Part shown: positions 9,614-19,445 of the stretch, one piece after another | Numbering within the stretch: the stretch's first letter is position 1 | Layout: each line of letters begins with the position of its first letter | NCBI GenBank assembly: GCA_027068455.1 | Contig: JAMOSN010000057.1 | Span: 1 to 42,533 of the forward strand | Reading direction: 5' to 3' | Length of the DNA: 42,533 nucleotides | From: Sulfurimonas sp. | Lineage (GTDB): Bacteria; Campylobacterota; Campylobacteria; Campylobacterales; Sulfurimonadaceae | The notes under the pieces: generated by a model | The model's database searches: none | Told to the model about the DNA's origin: nothing | Seen by the model: the letters and a program-made list of their open reading frames with translations, nothing else | Position numbers and translations under genes: made by a program

Positions 9614-11836
9614 TTACAGATGAACGATTTTGGCACCAAAGCCACCAAGATGTTGTGGAGCATCTTCAAAACTCTTTACCCGTGGATGGTGTTTTAAAAA
9701 CTCTTTGACTGCATAAGAGAGCTTCCCTGTACCTATGCCGTGATAGACAATCACTTCATCCCAGCCATTGATAAGCGCATCATTTAAAAACTTGTCAAGC
9801 ACTTCACACGCTTCATCACCACGCATACCGTGAAGATCACATTTAAGACCCGCTTTTTTTGTCACATTGACACTCACATCGGTTTTTGGTTGTGTTTTGA
9901 GAATCTTTGTAGGTTTGAGATGTTTGGTTTTGACACGGATTTTCATACCGTTTATCTCAACCATCGCTTCATTTTTCCCTTTCATAGCTACAATAGTACC
10001 GCTTTGGGTGTGGTACTTGACTTCATCACCAACATGGAACTCTATTTCTCTTTTTATTGGTGCTTTTTGCTCTTTTGGCAGTTTTTTGTTTGCCTTGTTC
10101 ATAGCTCTGTGAATCTCTTTAATATCATCACCACGAGCAGCTTTTTTTGCTTCATTGATGGCATCTTCATAACTTTTTTTAAGTTTTTGTTTCTCTTTTT
10201 CGAGTTCTTGAAGAAGTTGCTCTTTTTGTTCTTGAAGAAGACGCTCTTTCTTTTGTAAATTTTCAAGTTTCTCATCCACTTGTTTGTGTTTGTGTTTGAG
10301 TTCTCGCTCAAGCTGACTGCCTCGCTCTATAAGTAAAGAGAGCTTCTCGGAGTTGTCCCCATAAACCTGTTTGGCTTTTTCAACCAAAGTGTGTGCAATG
10401 CCGTAGCGACTTGCTGTTTCAAAAGCGTAACTTTTCCCAATGATACCCTGCATAAACTCATACGTTGGGCGACGAGCTTCCTCATCGTAGATAGCAGCCA
10501 TAAGCTCAACATCATCACGGTCAGCCATAAGTGCAGCGAGTCGTTTGTGGTGGGTGGTGACTACCACTTTTTGTCCCCGTTTGATCAAATCATCAAGAAT
10601 CACCTTAAAAAGTGCTGCCGCTTCATCAGAGTCGGTTCCAAGTTCTATCTCATCGACACCCACCAAGATATTTTTATGTTCAAATATTTTGCTAAATTGT
10701 TGCATTCTTCCTGCAAATGTTGAGATATCATTTTTCACATTTTGTGGATCATCAATGATGGCAAGTACTTTTTTAAAGTTACCTATATGACTTTTATGGG
10801 TATCTATTTTCATGGGGATGGTGTATTTTGCCATAAATGTAGCAGCTAAAATCGATTTCAAAAGCATCGTTTTTCCACCAGCATTTACCCCTGTAATCAT
10901 TAAAATATTTTTTGAAAAATCTACATTAATGGGTTTTGCATTGTGAAGTGCAGGGTGGATAAAATCTTTTAAAATGATTTTGGTATCGTTTTTACTCTTA
11001 AGCAGTTCAAGATTTTGTGAGCGAGCAAACATAACACGTGCTTGATAGTTGTCAAACTTATCAAACTCTTTGTCTATAAAGTTGATAAAAGGCAAAAGCT
11101 CTGCAAGTTTTGTTGAAAACTCTTTGGCATACGTGTAAAAGATAGCTTCCCGCTCCTGTTCAATAAAGCGAATCTTCTCTTTTGCTTTTAAAATTGAATC
11201 GGGTGCAACATAAAAAAAGCCACCACTGCTTCTTCCAATTACAGCACCTTTGAGTACATGGTTAAATCCTCCGCGAACAAGTAAACACTCTTCGTTGTTG
11301 ATGAAGTGTACTTGCGTGTCCACAAGGTAAGGGGCAATTTTTGAACTGTTCATAAGCCGTTTGAGTGAGCCGCTGATATCGTTTTTATGTTCTTGAACAC
11401 GCTTTGAGAGTTGAAAAAGGTTCTCATCAAGGTTCTCTTCAAATTTACCGTCATGTGTGAAGTATTTTTCAATCTCTTGAAATTTCTCAGGGATGATGAT
11501 CTTATCCATCCACTGTTTTAAAATGCCATCAAGTTCTTTTTTACCAAAATAGCGAAAATAACGTACCACTTTAACTATTTCAAATATTTGTTCAAAACTA
11601 AGCACCCCATGTTTCTTGAGGTGGAGTTTGAGTGTTGTAAAGTCTGTTACTTTTGGAGGTGCTTTAAACTCTAGGGCATCAAGTGCTTTTATGTAACGAA
11701 AATGGAGTTCCTGATCACCTTGAATGTATAAAGTGTGCTCACGAGAGAAAAATGTTTGAAACTGAGTTATATGCTCTTTGAGGTCGAGTTGTGCTATAAG
11801 CACATCGAGTTGCGTGTTGGAATCTTTTACTGACAT
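9614..11836 (-). CDS. mutS2: Endonuclease MutS2
   Basis: MutS ATPase (MITGVNAGGKTMLLKS, DEIELGTDSDEAAAL, VVTTHHKRLAAL), coiled coil and C-terminal Smr domain (CDLHGMRGDEACEVLDKFLND...VIVYHGIGTGKLSYAV). Confidence 0.96.
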   Translation of the reverse strand: MSVKDSNTQLDVLIAQLDLKEHITQFQTFFSREHTLYIQGDQELHFRYIKALDALEFKAPPKVTDFTTLKLHLKKHGVLSFEQIFEIVKVVRYFRYFGKKELDGILKQWMDKIIIPEKFQEIEKYFTHDGKFEENLDENLFQLSKRVQEHKNDISGSLKRLMNSSKIAPYLVDTQVHFINNEECLLVRGGFNHVLKGAVIGRSSGGFFYVAPDSILKAKEKIRFIEQEREAIFYTYAKEFSTKLAELLPFINFIDKEFDKFDNYQARVMFARSQNLELLKSKNDTKIILKDFIHPALHNAKPINVDFSKNILMITGVNAGGKTMLLKSILAATFMAKYTIPMKIDTHKSHIGNFKKVLAIIDDPQNVKNDISTFAGRMQQFSKIFEHKNILVGVDEIELGTDSDEAAALFKVILDDLIKRGQKVVVTTHHKRLAALMADRDDVELMAAIYDEEARRPTYEFMQGIIGKSYAFETASRYGIAHTLVEKAKQVYGDNSEKLSLLIERGSQLERELKHKHKQVDEKLENLQKKERLLQEQKEQLLQELEKEKQKLKKSYEDAINEAKKAARGDDIKEIHRAMNKANKKLPKEQKAPIKREIEFHVGDEVKYHTQSGTIVAMKGKNEAMVEINGMKIRVKTKHLKPTKILKTQPKTDVSVNVTKKAGLKCDLHGMRGDEACEVLDKFLNDALINGWDEVIVYHGIGTGKLSYAVKEFLKHHPRVKSFEDAPQHLGGFGAKIVHL
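11810..11818 (-). repeat. AACACGCAA word, exact
   Basis: TTGCGTGTT on + strand; NTQ near MutS2 N-terminus. Confidence 0.9.
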
Positions 11837-12156
11837 GTTGAAGCGTTTATCATCTCTGCATAGTGTGGCGTGTTCTCTTTACCTATAAAAGTAAATGTAC
11901 CAATACTCAAAGAAAATTGAGTTTGATTGACCTCGACACCATTACAAAGAAGTGTTTTTCCCTGTTCAAATTTTGTTTGTATGGCAAGTAGTTTTGCCTG
12001 TTGTTCCTGATTGTATTTATTGTAAACAATAGCACTAAAAATAATAAGAAAAACAACGGTAGTGGCAATTATTTTTTGCTTTTTATCAAGTTCTGTAAAG
12101 TAGTGCATTGTTGCAAAGAAAAGAGCAACAATAATGAGTCCATAAATATATGCCAC
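11827..12156 (-). CDS. Hypothetical membrane protein between mutS2 and murC
   Basis: Two TM segments; tightly spaced with both neighbours. Confidence 0.7.
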   Translation of the reverse strand: MAYIYGLIIVALFFATMHYFTELDKKQKIIATTVVFLIIFSAIVYNKYNQEQQAKLLAIQTKFEQGKTLLCNGVEVNQTQFSLSIGTFTFIGKENTPHYAEMINASTCQ

Positions 12157-13470
12157 TTAGTTTGCACCTCTTATCTGGTATGTGATATCACCGGCACCAA
12201 AACCGATAATAAGCCCTTTGTCAAGAGTTTTTAACTCCTCATGATCTTTTAAAACACGTATTTTATTTTTTGAACGTTTGATGGTATCGGCCATTGTAAG
12301 GTTGTAGTTTTTGAATTTTTTGGCAAAATCTATCTCTCTTGGTGCTTCTCCAGCTGCCCAAACAGGCAGGATGATAAGCTCTTGAGCACCTTGAAAACAC
12401 TCTATAAAAGCATCAAGATTATCGATGGTACGTGAGTATTTATGGGGTTGCCAAATAGCTGTGATTTTGTCAAAACCTTTAAGTTCGGCATACTCTTTGA
12501 CCGATTCAAAAGTTGCTTTTATCTCTGTTGGATGGTGACCGTAATCATCAATGATAACACTCTCCTTTTCAAGTCCAACAATATCAAAACGTTTTTTAAT
12601 CCCCTTAAAACCAAGGAGCTTTTTTCTAATGGTTTCTATATCCATAGAATCAGATGCCGCCAAAATAGCCAATGCCGCATCAAGTGCTATATGTTTGCCA
12701 AATCCCCAAACATCAAAAGAGCCTAAATCTTTAAGCACAAAGCGGGTATGGGGTTCATTGTCTATAAGAACATATTTTATATTTTTTATATCTTTGCTGG
12801 GGTAGAGCCATGTTGCCTCAACTTCATCTATAAGTGTTGCTAAGAACGGGTCTTCTGCATTAAGTACTTTTTTTGGTGCTTCATTGATAAAGCGTTTGTA
12901 AGAATCGTAAAAACGGTCATAATTGTAGTCGTAGTATTCCATATGCTCAGGCTCAGCATTGATAACAATAGCACAGTGAGCATTGGCATTGATAAAGCTT
13001 CCATCACTTTCATCTGCTTCAAAAATCATAGTGTCATTGGTCGCATCATAACGAACATTGGAACCAAAAGCCTTTGACTCTGCACCAATAATGGTACTTC
13101 CATCCATAATAGAAGCTAAAATAGCGGTTGTTGTACTTTTCCCATGCGCTCCAGCTACAGCATACACTTTTTTGTCATTGAGGATTTTAAGTAATGCTTC
13201 GCGTCTTGCTAAAACCTCGATACCTTTTTCTTTTGCTGCTATGATCTCTGGATTGTCAGGGCGAATAATAGCAGAGTGAACTACTAAATCCTGATCATCA
13301 ATAGCTTCACTTTGGTGTGGTACAGTCACTTTGATACCAAGTTTTTGAAGCTTTTGTGTAATAAGTGTTTCTTTAATATCAGAACCACTCACCTCATGCC
13401 CTTGGTAATGCATATATTGTGCAAGCCCTGAGATACCTATGCCACCAATTCCGATAAAATGTATTTTCAT
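12157..13470 (-). CDS. murC: UDP-N-acetylmuramate--L-alanine ligase
   Basis: MKIHFIGIGGIGISGLAQYMHYQGHEVSGSD, AVAGAHGKSTTTAILASI, DDYGHHPTEIKAT. Confidence 0.97.
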   Translation of the reverse strand: MKIHFIGIGGIGISGLAQYMHYQGHEVSGSDIKETLITQKLQKLGIKVTVPHQSEAIDDQDLVVHSAIIRPDNPEIIAAKEKGIEVLARREALLKILNDKKVYAVAGAHGKSTTTAILASIMDGSTIIGAESKAFGSNVRYDATNDTMIFEADESDGSFINANAHCAIVINAEPEHMEYYDYNYDRFYDSYKRFINEAPKKVLNAEDPFLATLIDEVEATWLYPSKDIKNIKYVLIDNEPHTRFVLKDLGSFDVWGFGKHIALDAALAILAASDSMDIETIRKKLLGFKGIKKRFDIVGLEKESVIIDDYGHHPTEIKATFESVKEYAELKGFDKITAIWQPHKYSRTIDNLDAFIECFQGAQELIILPVWAAGEAPREIDFAKKFKNYNLTMADTIKRSKNKIRVLKDHEELKTLDKGLIIGFGAGDITYQIRGAN

Positions 13471-13473
13471 CTG

Positions 13474-13977
13474 CTATTTCCCCTTCTTTTGGGTCTTCTC
13501 AAGCAATTCTTGTGCCTTTTGTTGAAACTCACCTATATAAAAAGTTCCCGCTTTTTGAGTAGCATCAATATCTGCTATCGTATCTAAAAAATTCTCAAAC
13601 ACAAGATTTTCCTGTGCTGCAATCCAATGGATTTTCATCGCATCTGAAAATTTTGGATCATTACTGAGACCACTGAGCACTTCAAAGAGTGCTGCCGCAC
13701 TTGGTTTGTCATCAGCACTGTAATGCTCTATGGCATATTCATAGAGTGCGCGGAGTGTTGCAAAGTCCTGAACATCTTGCATATCCATTTTTCTGTGGGC
13801 TTCTAATGTATTTGTAAGTTTTTCAAGAGCTAAATCTAAAATGTTTGCATAAAATCCATGGAGTGTTTCTTCATCAAAAGTCTCATGAGCTTCTTGTTCC
13901 ATCATATATAAAGAGGCTATATCTTCATCTTTGTGTGCGTGTAGTATCTTTTGTTTTAAACTCTCTTCTTTACTCAC
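13474..13977 (-). CDS. Hypothetical helical protein
   Basis: Operonic ORF between murC and an aminotransferase; no family recognised. Confidence 0.75.
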   Translation of the reverse strand: MSKEESLKQKILHAHKDEDIASLYMMEQEAHETFDEETLHGFYANILDLALEKLTNTLEAHRKMDMQDVQDFATLRALYEYAIEHYSADDKPSAAALFEVLSGLSNDPKFSDAMKIHWIAAQENLVFENFLDTIADIDATQKAGTFYIGEFQQKAQELLEKTQKKGK

Positions 13978-15109
13978 CTAAACACTCCTTAATTCTTTGT
14001 AATGCATCTTTTGTTTTTGCTTCAGACTCTACAAGAGCTATTCGTATATATCCAGTACCTGGATTATTGCCCTGTGCATTCTCTCTTGCTAAAAACTCTC
14101 CTGGAAGTACTTTAACATTGTACTCTTTATAGAGCTTTTTTGTAAATGTAAGTGCATCTTCAACACGCAACCAGATATAAAAGGTTGCTTCTGGAATCTC
14201 AACTCCTAAAATCTCTTTGGCAATAGCGAAATTTTTTGTATAGATTTCACGTGACAAAGCAACATGTTCCTCATCATTCCATGCTGCTGCTGCTGCACTT
14301 TGGAGTGGAAGAGGGGAAGCACATCCGACATAGGTACGATACTTCATATACTCTTTGAGTATTTGCGCATCTCCAGCGATAAAACCTGAACGAAGTCCAG
14401 GAGCACAAGAGCGCTTGGAGATGGAGTTGATAACAAGTATATTTTTATGTTGCGTGTTACCAACAGCCAAAGAAGCCTCTAAGAGTGACGGGGGTGGTGT
14501 TTTTGTATATATTTCGCTGTAACACTCATCATTTAAAAGAACAAAATCATATTTGAGTGCAAGTTCCACCCATTTAGAAAGTTCTTCAAGCGATAGTGTC
14601 GCACTTGTTGGATTGTTTGGAAAATTTATGATAACCAAATCACAAGATGCCAGTTTATCTTCATCTATTTTGGGTTGAAAATTATTTTTAGCATCAAGGT
14701 TAAGATGGATAGTTTGAGAGCGTGTAGCGATTGCTGCTCCCTCATATATTTGATAAAAAGGGTTTGTGTAAGCCATAACAGGCTCTTTTTTATCAAAGAG
14801 CAAAAACTGTGGAAAGTTAAATAAAACCTCTCTTGTTCCAAATGTTGGGATAATCTCTTCGTTTGTAAGTGTCACATTAAAACGTTTTTTTACAAAAGAG
14901 AGCATTGCTTCTCTTAGTGATGCTTCTCCTGTTGTTTTTGGATACTTTTGAAGAAGTGCACTGCTTGCGCATAACTTTTCTTGAATAAAAGCTGGTGTTT
15001 CAAATTGTGGCTCACCTATTGTAAGAACAGAGGGTGTATATGCTGGATTTGGTGTAATATCTTGAAGTAAAGCGTTGAGTTTTTCAAATGGATATGGTTC
15101 AAAGTTCAT
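13970..15109 (-). CDS. Class I/II PLP-dependent aminotransferase (succinyldiaminopimelate transaminase-like)
   Basis: PLP fold I: VLTIGEPQFETPAFI, NFPNNPTSATLS, LLNDECYSEIY, NSISKRSCAPGLRSGFIAG. Assignment as DapC is inferred. Confidence 0.85.
   Translation of the reverse strand: MNFEPYPFEKLNALLQDITPNPAYTPSVLTIGEPQFETPAFIQEKLCASSALLQKYPKTTGEASLREAMLSFVKKRFNVTLTNEEIIPTFGTREVLFNFPQFLLFDKKEPVMAYTNPFYQIYEGAAIATRSQTIHLNLDAKNNFQPKIDEDKLASCDLVIINFPNNPTSATLSLEELSKWVELALKYDFVLLNDECYSEIYTKTPPPSLLEASLAVGNTQHKNILVINSISKRSCAPGLRSGFIAGDAQILKEYMKYRTYVGCASPLPLQSAAAAAWNDEEHVALSREIYTKNFAIAKEILGVEIPEATFYIWLRVEDALTFTKKLYKEYNVKVLPGEFLARENAQGNNPGTGYIRIALVESEAKTKDALQRIKECLGE
14162..14170 (+). repeat. AACACGCAA word, exact
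   Basis: Antisense to aminotransferase; encodes LRV there. Confidence 0.9.
14450..14458 (-). repeat. AACACGCAA word, exact
   Basis: TTGCGTGTT on + strand; NTQ in aminotransferase. Confidence 0.9.
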
Positions 15110-15204
15110 AGTTTATAGTGCCGTTGTTAAAATTTTTTGTAATTATATCGAAAATATAGTTTAAATTATTGTACAATAACTTTTAAATAGTAGAAGGAAA
15201 GCGT

Positions 15205-15747
15205 ATGAAAATAGTATTATCAACAGTTGTTGCACTGTTTTTACTTGGATGTAGTGAAAATAACACGCAACATATACAAGAAGAAGAAACACAAACAGTA
15301 CAAAAAACACAAGAAACAAAGCAGTCGATGACGCAAAGTGCAACTAAAGCACAAGAAGAAGTGAGTAAAAAAGTACAAGAAACTACAAAAGAGTTGGCTA
15401 CGCAAGTGAAAGAAAAAGCGATAGAGGTGGAATCTGTTACTACTGAAGTTGTGGATAAAAATTTAGCAGTAGTAAAAGCAAAGACACAAGAACATACACA
15501 ACCTAGTATTGATGCGGCAAAACTTTTTAATGGTTGTGCAGCTTGTCATGGAAAAGATGGTTCAAAATCTGCTTTAAATAAATCGAAAGTGATTAAAGGA
15601 TGGGAAAAATCCAAAACTGTTGAGACACTAAAAGGGTATCAAAACGGTACATATGGTGGTGCTATGAAAGGGATAATGAAAGGGCAGGCTGGTAAGCTTA
15701 ATGATGATGAGATTAATGCTTTAGCAGAGTATATTTCCAAGCTTTAA
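15205..15747 (+). CDS. Lipoprotein c-type cytochrome
   Basis: Lipobox FLLGCSEN; long Gln/Lys/Glu/Thr-rich linker; KLFNGCAACHGKDGSKSA heme motif CAACH; C-terminal GKLNDDEINALAEYISKL. Confidence 0.9.
   Translation: MKIVLSTVVALFLLGCSENNTQHIQEEETQTVQKTQETKQSMTQSATKAQEEVSKKVQETTKELATQVKEKAIEVESVTTEVVDKNLAVVKAKTQEHTQPSIDAAKLFNGCAACHGKDGSKSALNKSKVIKGWEKSKTVETLKGYQNGTYGGAMKGIMKGQAGKLNDDEINALAEYISKL
15262..15270 (+). repeat. AACACGCAA word, exact
   Basis: NTQ just after lipobox Cys of cytochrome c lipoprotein. Confidence 0.9.
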
Positions 15748-15815
15748 TTTACATAAAGCATGGAAAGTTTAAGCATTTCAAGATACAATCTGCCAAAAAT
15801 AAAAAGAGTTGTATT

Positions 15816-16016
15816 ATGAATATAATCATTAATGGTCAAACCAAAGAGTTTCAAGATAATGCTACCCTTTTAGAAGTGATACAAGAGCTTCAACTAGAGG
15901 GTAAAGTGATGGCTGCTGCTGTTAATATGGAGATAGTAAAACAAGATGAGTGGGGTCAGCATCACCTTCATGAAGGTGACAAGTTAGAACTGCTTGATTT
16001 TGTCGGTGGTGGATGA
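15816..16016 (+). CDS. thiS: Sulfur carrier protein ThiS
   Basis: 66 aa ubiquitin-fold-like protein ending LLDFVGGG (C-terminal Gly-Gly). Confidence 0.9.
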   Translation: MNIIINGQTKEFQDNATLLEVIQELQLEGKVMAAAVNMEIVKQDEWGQHHLHEGDKLELLDFVGGG

Positions 16017-16367
16017 GTTGCGTGTTTGAACATCTACTACACTAATGGCATACTCCCCATCATGTGTGATGGAGAGTGCTACATCTAAGATCTCAAACTT
16101 TTGTATAATCTTTTTTGAGAGTGCAATATGTGGTGCACCTTTATCCGTCTTATAGATTCTTATATCAAAAAAACTACACTCTTTTCCTATACCCGTTCCC
16201 AAAGCTTTTGAAAATGCCTCTTTTGTTGCCCAAAATCCAGCAGCGGTTTTATGGTTTTTAACAAGTAAAATTTCATCAGGATGTAAAAATCTTCGTAGCG
16301 CTTTTTCTCCAAAGCGCTCTAAAAAGCGCTCCATTCTGGAGAGTTTAATAATATCGATGCCGATCAT
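15984..16367 (-). CDS. acpS: Holo-[acyl-carrier-protein] synthase
   Basis: MIGIDIIKLSRMERFLERFG, GFWATKEAFSKALGTGIG, LSITHDGEYAISVVDV. Confidence 0.93.
   Translation of the reverse strand: MIGIDIIKLSRMERFLERFGEKALRRFLHPDEILLVKNHKTAAGFWATKEAFSKALGTGIGKECSFFDIRIYKTDKGAPHIALSKKIIQKFEILDVALSITHDGEYAISVVDVQTRNSSTTDKIKQF
16018..16026 (-). repeat. AACACGCAA word, exact
   Basis: TTGCGTGTT on + strand, 1 nt after thiS stop codon; within acpS 3' end (QTRN). Confidence 0.9.
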
Positions 16368-16376
16368 ATGAAGAGG

Positions 16377-16931
16377 TTATTGAATGACAAATTCAGTAAA
16401 ATAGATACCTTTAATCTGCCCATCAGTAATCATAGAGTTAAGTGTATCCATAATTTGTTGAGAAACTTTTTGTTTCCCTTTTTTTGAAGAGATTTCTTCA
16501 AGAGTTTTGGAAGATAAAATTCTAATGATTCTATCACGAAGCACTGGTGATTTAGCATCAAGTTCAAGACTGAGCTCTTCACCTTCAAGTTCCAAAGACA
16601 TTGTTACTTTAAGATATCTTCTTCCTGAATCACTTTTTAAATTGACAGTAAAAGTATCCAAAGGATAGAGTACGCCTATCTCACTTAAAGGTCTTGTATC
16701 ATCAAGTACAGCAGAAGAGCCTCTTGGTTTATTGGAAATTTGTTTCTCTTTAGTCTGAGGTGGTGTATTTTGTGTAGTGTCTTCTTCATCTTCACTCATA
16801 AGAAGAATTGCGACTACTGCACCAATAACGATGATTAAAATCAAAATAACAATGATGATAATCATTAAGAGGTTACTTGATTTTTTCTCTTTTGGGGCAG
16901 ATTCTTCCTCTTTTGTTTCTTCTTCAGCCAT
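16377..16931 (-). CDS. fliL: Flagellar basal body-associated protein FliL
   Basis: Acidic N-terminus, single TM, YPLDTFTVNLKSDSGRRYLKVTMSLEL, FTEFVIQ C-terminus. Confidence 0.88.
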   Translation of the reverse strand: MAEEETKEEESAPKEKKSSNLLMIIIIVILILIIVIGAVVAILLMSEDEEDTTQNTPPQTKEKQISNKPRGSSAVLDDTRPLSEIGVLYPLDTFTVNLKSDSGRRYLKVTMSLELEGEELSLELDAKSPVLRDRIIRILSSKTLEEISSKKGKQKVSQQIMDTLNSMITDGQIKGIYFTEFVIQ

Positions 16932-16986
16932 TTTTATTCCTTCAAAATATAATAATTGTTGTTAGTATATCAAAATTTATAAAAGA

Positions 16987-17643
16987 TTATAAATTTTCCT
17001 GCTCTTTTGAGAGATTATTTAAGGGTAAAAATTCATAGCTATCAGCATCATAGTATTCTATTTTACCAGTTTCTATATCATAACACCAGCCATGAATATG
17101 GAGATTACCATTTTCAAACTTACGTTTTACATTAGGGTATGTTAAGATATTTTCTATCTGTTTTACCACAGAAAGTTTTTCTGTTAAACGTAAAAGAGCA
17201 TCAAGAGGTGCATCATTGCCAAGACTTAAAATCGCTGATTTTTTTGCACTCTCTCCAAGTTCCAACCATTTCTTCGTGTGAATAAGTGATGGATCTTCTA
17301 TCTCCTCATAAAGGTGTTGGCATGCACCACAATGGGTATGACCACAAATAATCACCTCCCGAACCTTTAAAACACTCACTGCATATTCAATACCTGAAGC
17401 TGTTGCATGGAAATCTTCATCAGGTTTATAAGGTGGGACGAAGTTTCCAACATTTCGAATAACAAACAAATCACCAGGATTTGACTGTACCATGAGATCG
17501 GGAATAACTCTAGAATCGGAACAACCGATAAAAAGCGCTTTTGGAGATTGTCCACTCTTTACAAGTTCTAGCAAAGACTCTTTGTTTTTCTTAAAATAGG
17601 TACGAAAGAGTTGGTTACCTTGTGCATATTCTTGTAAATTCAT
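16987..17643 (-). CDS. Beta-class carbonic anhydrase
   Basis: ALFIGCSDSRVIPDLM, DLFVIRNVGNFVPP, VIICGHTHCGACQ zinc-ligand motifs. Confidence 0.95.
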   Translation of the reverse strand: MNLQEYAQGNQLFRTYFKKNKESLLELVKSGQSPKALFIGCSDSRVIPDLMVQSNPGDLFVIRNVGNFVPPYKPDEDFHATASGIEYAVSVLKVREVIICGHTHCGACQHLYEEIEDPSLIHTKKWLELGESAKKSAILSLGNDAPLDALLRLTEKLSVVKQIENILTYPNVKRKFENGNLHIHGWCYDIETGKIEYYDADSYEFLPLNNLSKEQENL

Positions 17644-17660
17644 TGGAGATTCCCTTTACT

Positions 17661-17921
17661 TTAATTACACGCTTTAATATCTAATGCCTGCATCATCTCT
17701 TCAAAAATCGCACCTGCTTCTCTGGATATATCATCATGATATTCTATCACAAGAACTTCTTTGCCATTGGATACCTTTGTCATATGTATCTCTGGTTTCA
17801 TAGAGTATTTTGTAATAATGTTATCTACACATCGATTAACTTGTTCTTTTTCCTCTTGGGTCTCATATGCTAATGCAAGTCTTGAAAATCTTTCTTCACT
17901 TCTAAATTCAGCGTCTATCAT
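17661..17921 (-). CDS. Hypothetical small protein
   Basis: 86 aa ORF (MIDAEFRSEERFSRLALAYETQEEKEQVNRC...), collinear with flanking minus genes. Confidence 0.65.
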   Translation of the reverse strand: MIDAEFRSEERFSRLALAYETQEEKEQVNRCVDNIITKYSMKPEIHMTKVSNGKEVLVIEYHDDISREAGAIFEEMMQALDIKACN

Positions 17922-17993
17922 TTTTCACCTTCAAAATATTAATGGAGATATTATACAACTAATATGGAAAAAAGGAGCTTTATATTGCTTAAT

Positions 17994-19340
17994 TTAATAC
18001 CACTCTAAAAGTTTTGTTACTTCATCGACTATAAAAGTTTTGATTGAAGTTTTTTCAAGTGGTTTTTTCGCAACAAGAGCTTTGGTAATATTTTGCATTT
18101 TAGCTTCTTTGAGCCTTACATCAAGTCCATAAACCTCTCTTACATCACCAACTAAAGAAACTTCACCTATAAATATAGTTTCTTTGGATATAGCACGGTC
18201 TCGAAAACTTGAAATGATGGCGGCAAGAATAGCTAAATCAGCAGCGGTCTCTGTGATTTTTATCCCTCCTGTTATGTTTATAAATACATCATAACCAGAG
18301 AGTGGAATCTCTAACTTTCTCTCTAAAAGTGCTAAAAGCATATTGAGACGATTGTTGTCAAATCCAGTAGCTTGACGTTTGGAGTTTGGAGTGTGTGATT
18401 CACTTACAAGTGCTTGAACTTCAAGTATAATAGGGCGACTCCCTTCCATAATGACTGTAAGAGCAGAGCCGCTTTGCTGGGAGTCTCTGTTGAAAAATCT
18501 TGAAGCTATATCTGTGGCACTCACAAGTCCGTCTGAGCGCATCTCAAAAACACCTATTTCACTTGTTGCACCAAAACGGTTTTTAAACCCACGAAGTATG
18601 CGTAGCTCCTGAGAAGAATCTCCCTCAAAATAAAGTACAGTATCAACCATATGTTCTAAAACTCTTGGACCCGCAATGGAACCCTCTTTCGTGATATGTC
18701 CGATGATAAAAATCGCCAAATCTTTCTCTTTTGCTATACGCATCAACTCAAACGTTATTTGTCTAACCTGTGTGACACTCCCAGGAGCTGATGAGATATT
18801 TTCTGTATAGATGGTTTGAATAGAGTCAATGATGAGAAAATCATAATGTCGATGCTCAAGTTCAACTAAAATCTGCTCTAAGCGAATTTCACTCAGTAGA
18901 TAGAGTGAATCATGATTTGATTTAAGACGATTGGCACGCAGTTTGATCTGCCCAGCAGACTCCTCTCCTGTTACGTAGAGAACATCTCGACCAGTTGAGG
19001 CGATATTTGAGCCTACTTTTAAAAGTAATGTAGATTTTCCAACCCCTGGACTTCCACCTATGAGGGTGAGGCTTCCTGGTACTATACCACCACCTAAAAC
19101 ATTGTCAAGTTCATTGTCAAGGGATGAAAACCTGTAAACTTTCTCTTCCACTATTTTGTTTATACTTACTGCTTTTGGTTTGGATGATGCAGATTTTTTT
19201 GTTTGTTTTATCACCTCTTGTTGCTGTTGGTTGAGTTCTATAAAACTGTCCCATGCACCACAGTTAGTACATTTGCCCATCCATTTTGGGGTTGTCATAC
19301 CACAATGTTGACATTCGTAAAGTATTTTTTGTTTCGCCAT
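17994..19340 (-). CDS. radA: DNA repair protein RadA
   Basis: N-terminal CQHCGMTTPKWMGKCTNC zinc finger, GGSPGVGKSTLLL Walker A, GRDVLYVTGEES, KNRFGATSEIGVFEM (KNRFG). Confidence 0.97.
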   Translation of the reverse strand: MAKQKILYECQHCGMTTPKWMGKCTNCGAWDSFIELNQQQQEVIKQTKKSASSKPKAVSINKIVEEKVYRFSSLDNELDNVLGGGIVPGSLTLIGGSPGVGKSTLLLKVGSNIASTGRDVLYVTGEESAGQIKLRANRLKSNHDSLYLLSEIRLEQILVELEHRHYDFLIIDSIQTIYTENISSAPGSVTQVRQITFELMRIAKEKDLAIFIIGHITKEGSIAGPRVLEHMVDTVLYFEGDSSQELRILRGFKNRFGATSEIGVFEMRSDGLVSATDIASRFFNRDSQQSGSALTVIMEGSRPIILEVQALVSESHTPNSKRQATGFDNNRLNMLLALLERKLEIPLSGYDVFINITGGIKITETAADLAILAAIISSFRDRAISKETIFIGEVSLVGDVREVYGLDVRLKEAKMQNITKALVAKKPLEKTSIKTFIVDEVTKLLEWY

Positions 19341-19445
19341 AATAAAAGTTACCTTGATTGTATATGATGGGTATTATAAAGAAAAAGTGTTTGGTTTGTT
19401 GAAAATATGACAAAATGAAATATTATCCCTTAAAAAAGGATAATA

